DNA of 64,000 nucleotides, from contig JAWNZC010000346.1 in assembly GCA_035771165.1 (NCBI GenBank), positions 124,001 through 188,000 on the forward strand, in the 5' to 3' direction. Source of the DNA: Paragorgia papillata. Its lineage: Eukaryota; Cnidaria; Anthozoa; Scleralcyonacea; Coralliidae. The translations under genes and the position numbers were made by a program. Below the pieces are notes generated by a model. That model ran no database searches, had not been told where the DNA came from, and saw only the letters and a list, made by a program, of their open reading frames with translations. This document shows, one piece after another, positions 63,152 through 64,000 of the stretch (within the stretch, counting starts at the first letter, position 1; each line of letters starts with the position of its first letter).

Positions 63152-63669
63152 GGTATTGGCAATAAAAATTAAGTTTGTCTCATTTCAAATAAACTCGTCA
63201 AATGGTATAAGAAGACCTTTTACAATTTTTCTCTATCTTTCTTGTGCTTTGAAATATTTCGACCAAAGACAGCGTGCTGTCCGCCATCTTGTTGTAACAT
63301 CGGGTCTAATTAACTAGGAAATTGGTGACGTCACAAGCAGGGTAAACCTGATGAAACTACTCCATGGGTGACCAAATTTCCACGGAAGGCTTTTTAAATG
63401 TTGTGGGTCAATTTAAAATGGAAATAGCGCAACAAAATCGAGTTTCTAGCTCATAATGTCATAAGGTTGGCAAGATAAAAATTTCAATTTACCCTGGTTA
63501 TGATGTCACATGCATATCGAAAATAATTCCAAGATGGCGGACAGCAGGCTGTCTTTGGTCCAAATATTTCCCAAACCAAAACAGATATGGAAAAATTGTA
63601 AAAGGTCTTCTTATATCATTTAACGAGTTCTTTCAAAAGAGACAAACTTAATTTTTATTGCCAATACCC
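63152..63669. mobile_element. Foldback MITE, related to 675-1147
   Basis: Ends GGTATTGGCAATAAAAATTA and TAATTTTTATTGCCAATACC. Inner arms include AAAGACAGCGTGCTGTCCGC and its imperfect inverse. Confidence 0.87.
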
Positions 63670-63859
63670 AGTAGTGAATGAGAATGCAAATAATGCCAGG
63701 CACACGGTTTTTATGAATAAAAAACGTTAGAATGCTAGAGTAGCGTTAAACTATCATATGTATGAAGATTAATTTCTTACCTCAGATAAACTATTCCCCA
63801 CATGTATGTTCGAAACCACATCTGAGTGCCACTGTTTGCCTAAGGTAACATTAACAGTA

Positions 63860-64000
63860 TGCATGTTAACCCTTAGTAACCTTCATTAGTCCTTAGCGGT
63901 CCTCAGTACATCCCAGTAGTTCTTAGTAATCCTCATAGTCCTTAGCAGTCTTCAGTAGTTCAGTAATCCTTGGTTGACCCCAGTTGTCCTTAGTAATCGT
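63860..64000. repeat. Degenerate short tandem repeat (CCTTAGTAGT-like)
   Basis: Units such as CCTTAGTAAT, CCTCAGTACA and TCTTAGTAATC follow each other at 10-16-bp spacing to the window edge. Confidence 0.75.

Overview
This window is eukaryotic, from an animal. The genes are split by GT-AG introns of a few hundred bases to about 3 kb. They encode animal proteins (a UNCX-type paired-like homeobox gene, augmin subunit HAUS2, epsin, PIGY, mitochondrial uS7m, DNA polymerase lambda, adenylosuccinate lyase). They sit in an AT-rich background packed with short inverted-repeat transposons, SINEs and simple repeats. The repeat load and compact genes suggest a marine invertebrate, most likely a cnidarian, but nothing here fixes the species. 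Most exons were rebuilt by hand from homology, splice signals and matching phases.

Layout. 1-7.3 kb: foldback elements, a 1.56-kb 37-bp minisatellite, a hAT-like insertion with an empty-site relative elsewhere in the window, a tRNA-like SINE head and a 5S-rRNA-like SINE. 7.3-11.4 kb (minus): the N-terminal two thirds of POLL, whose introns carry three mobile elements; its last exons are not in the window. 15.1-16.8 kb (minus): an epsin gene with an intronless CDS. 18.8-21.7 kb (plus): HAUS2 in six exons. 22.3-26.8 kb (minus): ADSL, complete in twelve exons. 26.9-28.1 kb (plus): PIGY, a two-exon 74-residue gene head-to-head with ADSL, with about 690 bp of CTG/TTG repeat in its single intron. 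28-34 kb: SINEs, (TA)n and an unexplained exon-like block. 34.2-38.4 kb (plus): UNCX-like homeobox gene with TATA and CCAAT boxes. 38.4-48 kb: gene-poor, with MITEs, hAT relics and a tandem MITE trimer. 48.2-50.7 kb (plus): most of MRPS7. 52.4-54.4 kb (minus): a secreted 22-cysteine protein gene with TATA box, non-coding first exon and poly(A) signal. 54.4-64 kb: no convincing host gene; pogo/Tigger relics, foldback MITEs with TTAA, TTA or TA target sites, a second CTG-type repeat and degenerate tandem repeats.

The genes form no single pathway. They are mostly housekeeping functions (DNA repair, endocytosis, spindle microtubule nucleation, purine synthesis, GPI-anchor synthesis, mitochondrial translation) plus one developmental regulator and one secreted protein. 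The two TATA-box promoters found belong to the two presumably regulated genes; no TATA box was recognised at the ADSL/PIGY promoter. The unusual material is in the repeats: a 5S-like SINE family, hAT elements that share a subterminal block but differ in their ends, a high-copy roughly 120-bp hairpin MITE, and nested or tandem foldback elements. No defence, CRISPR or similar new system was seen.
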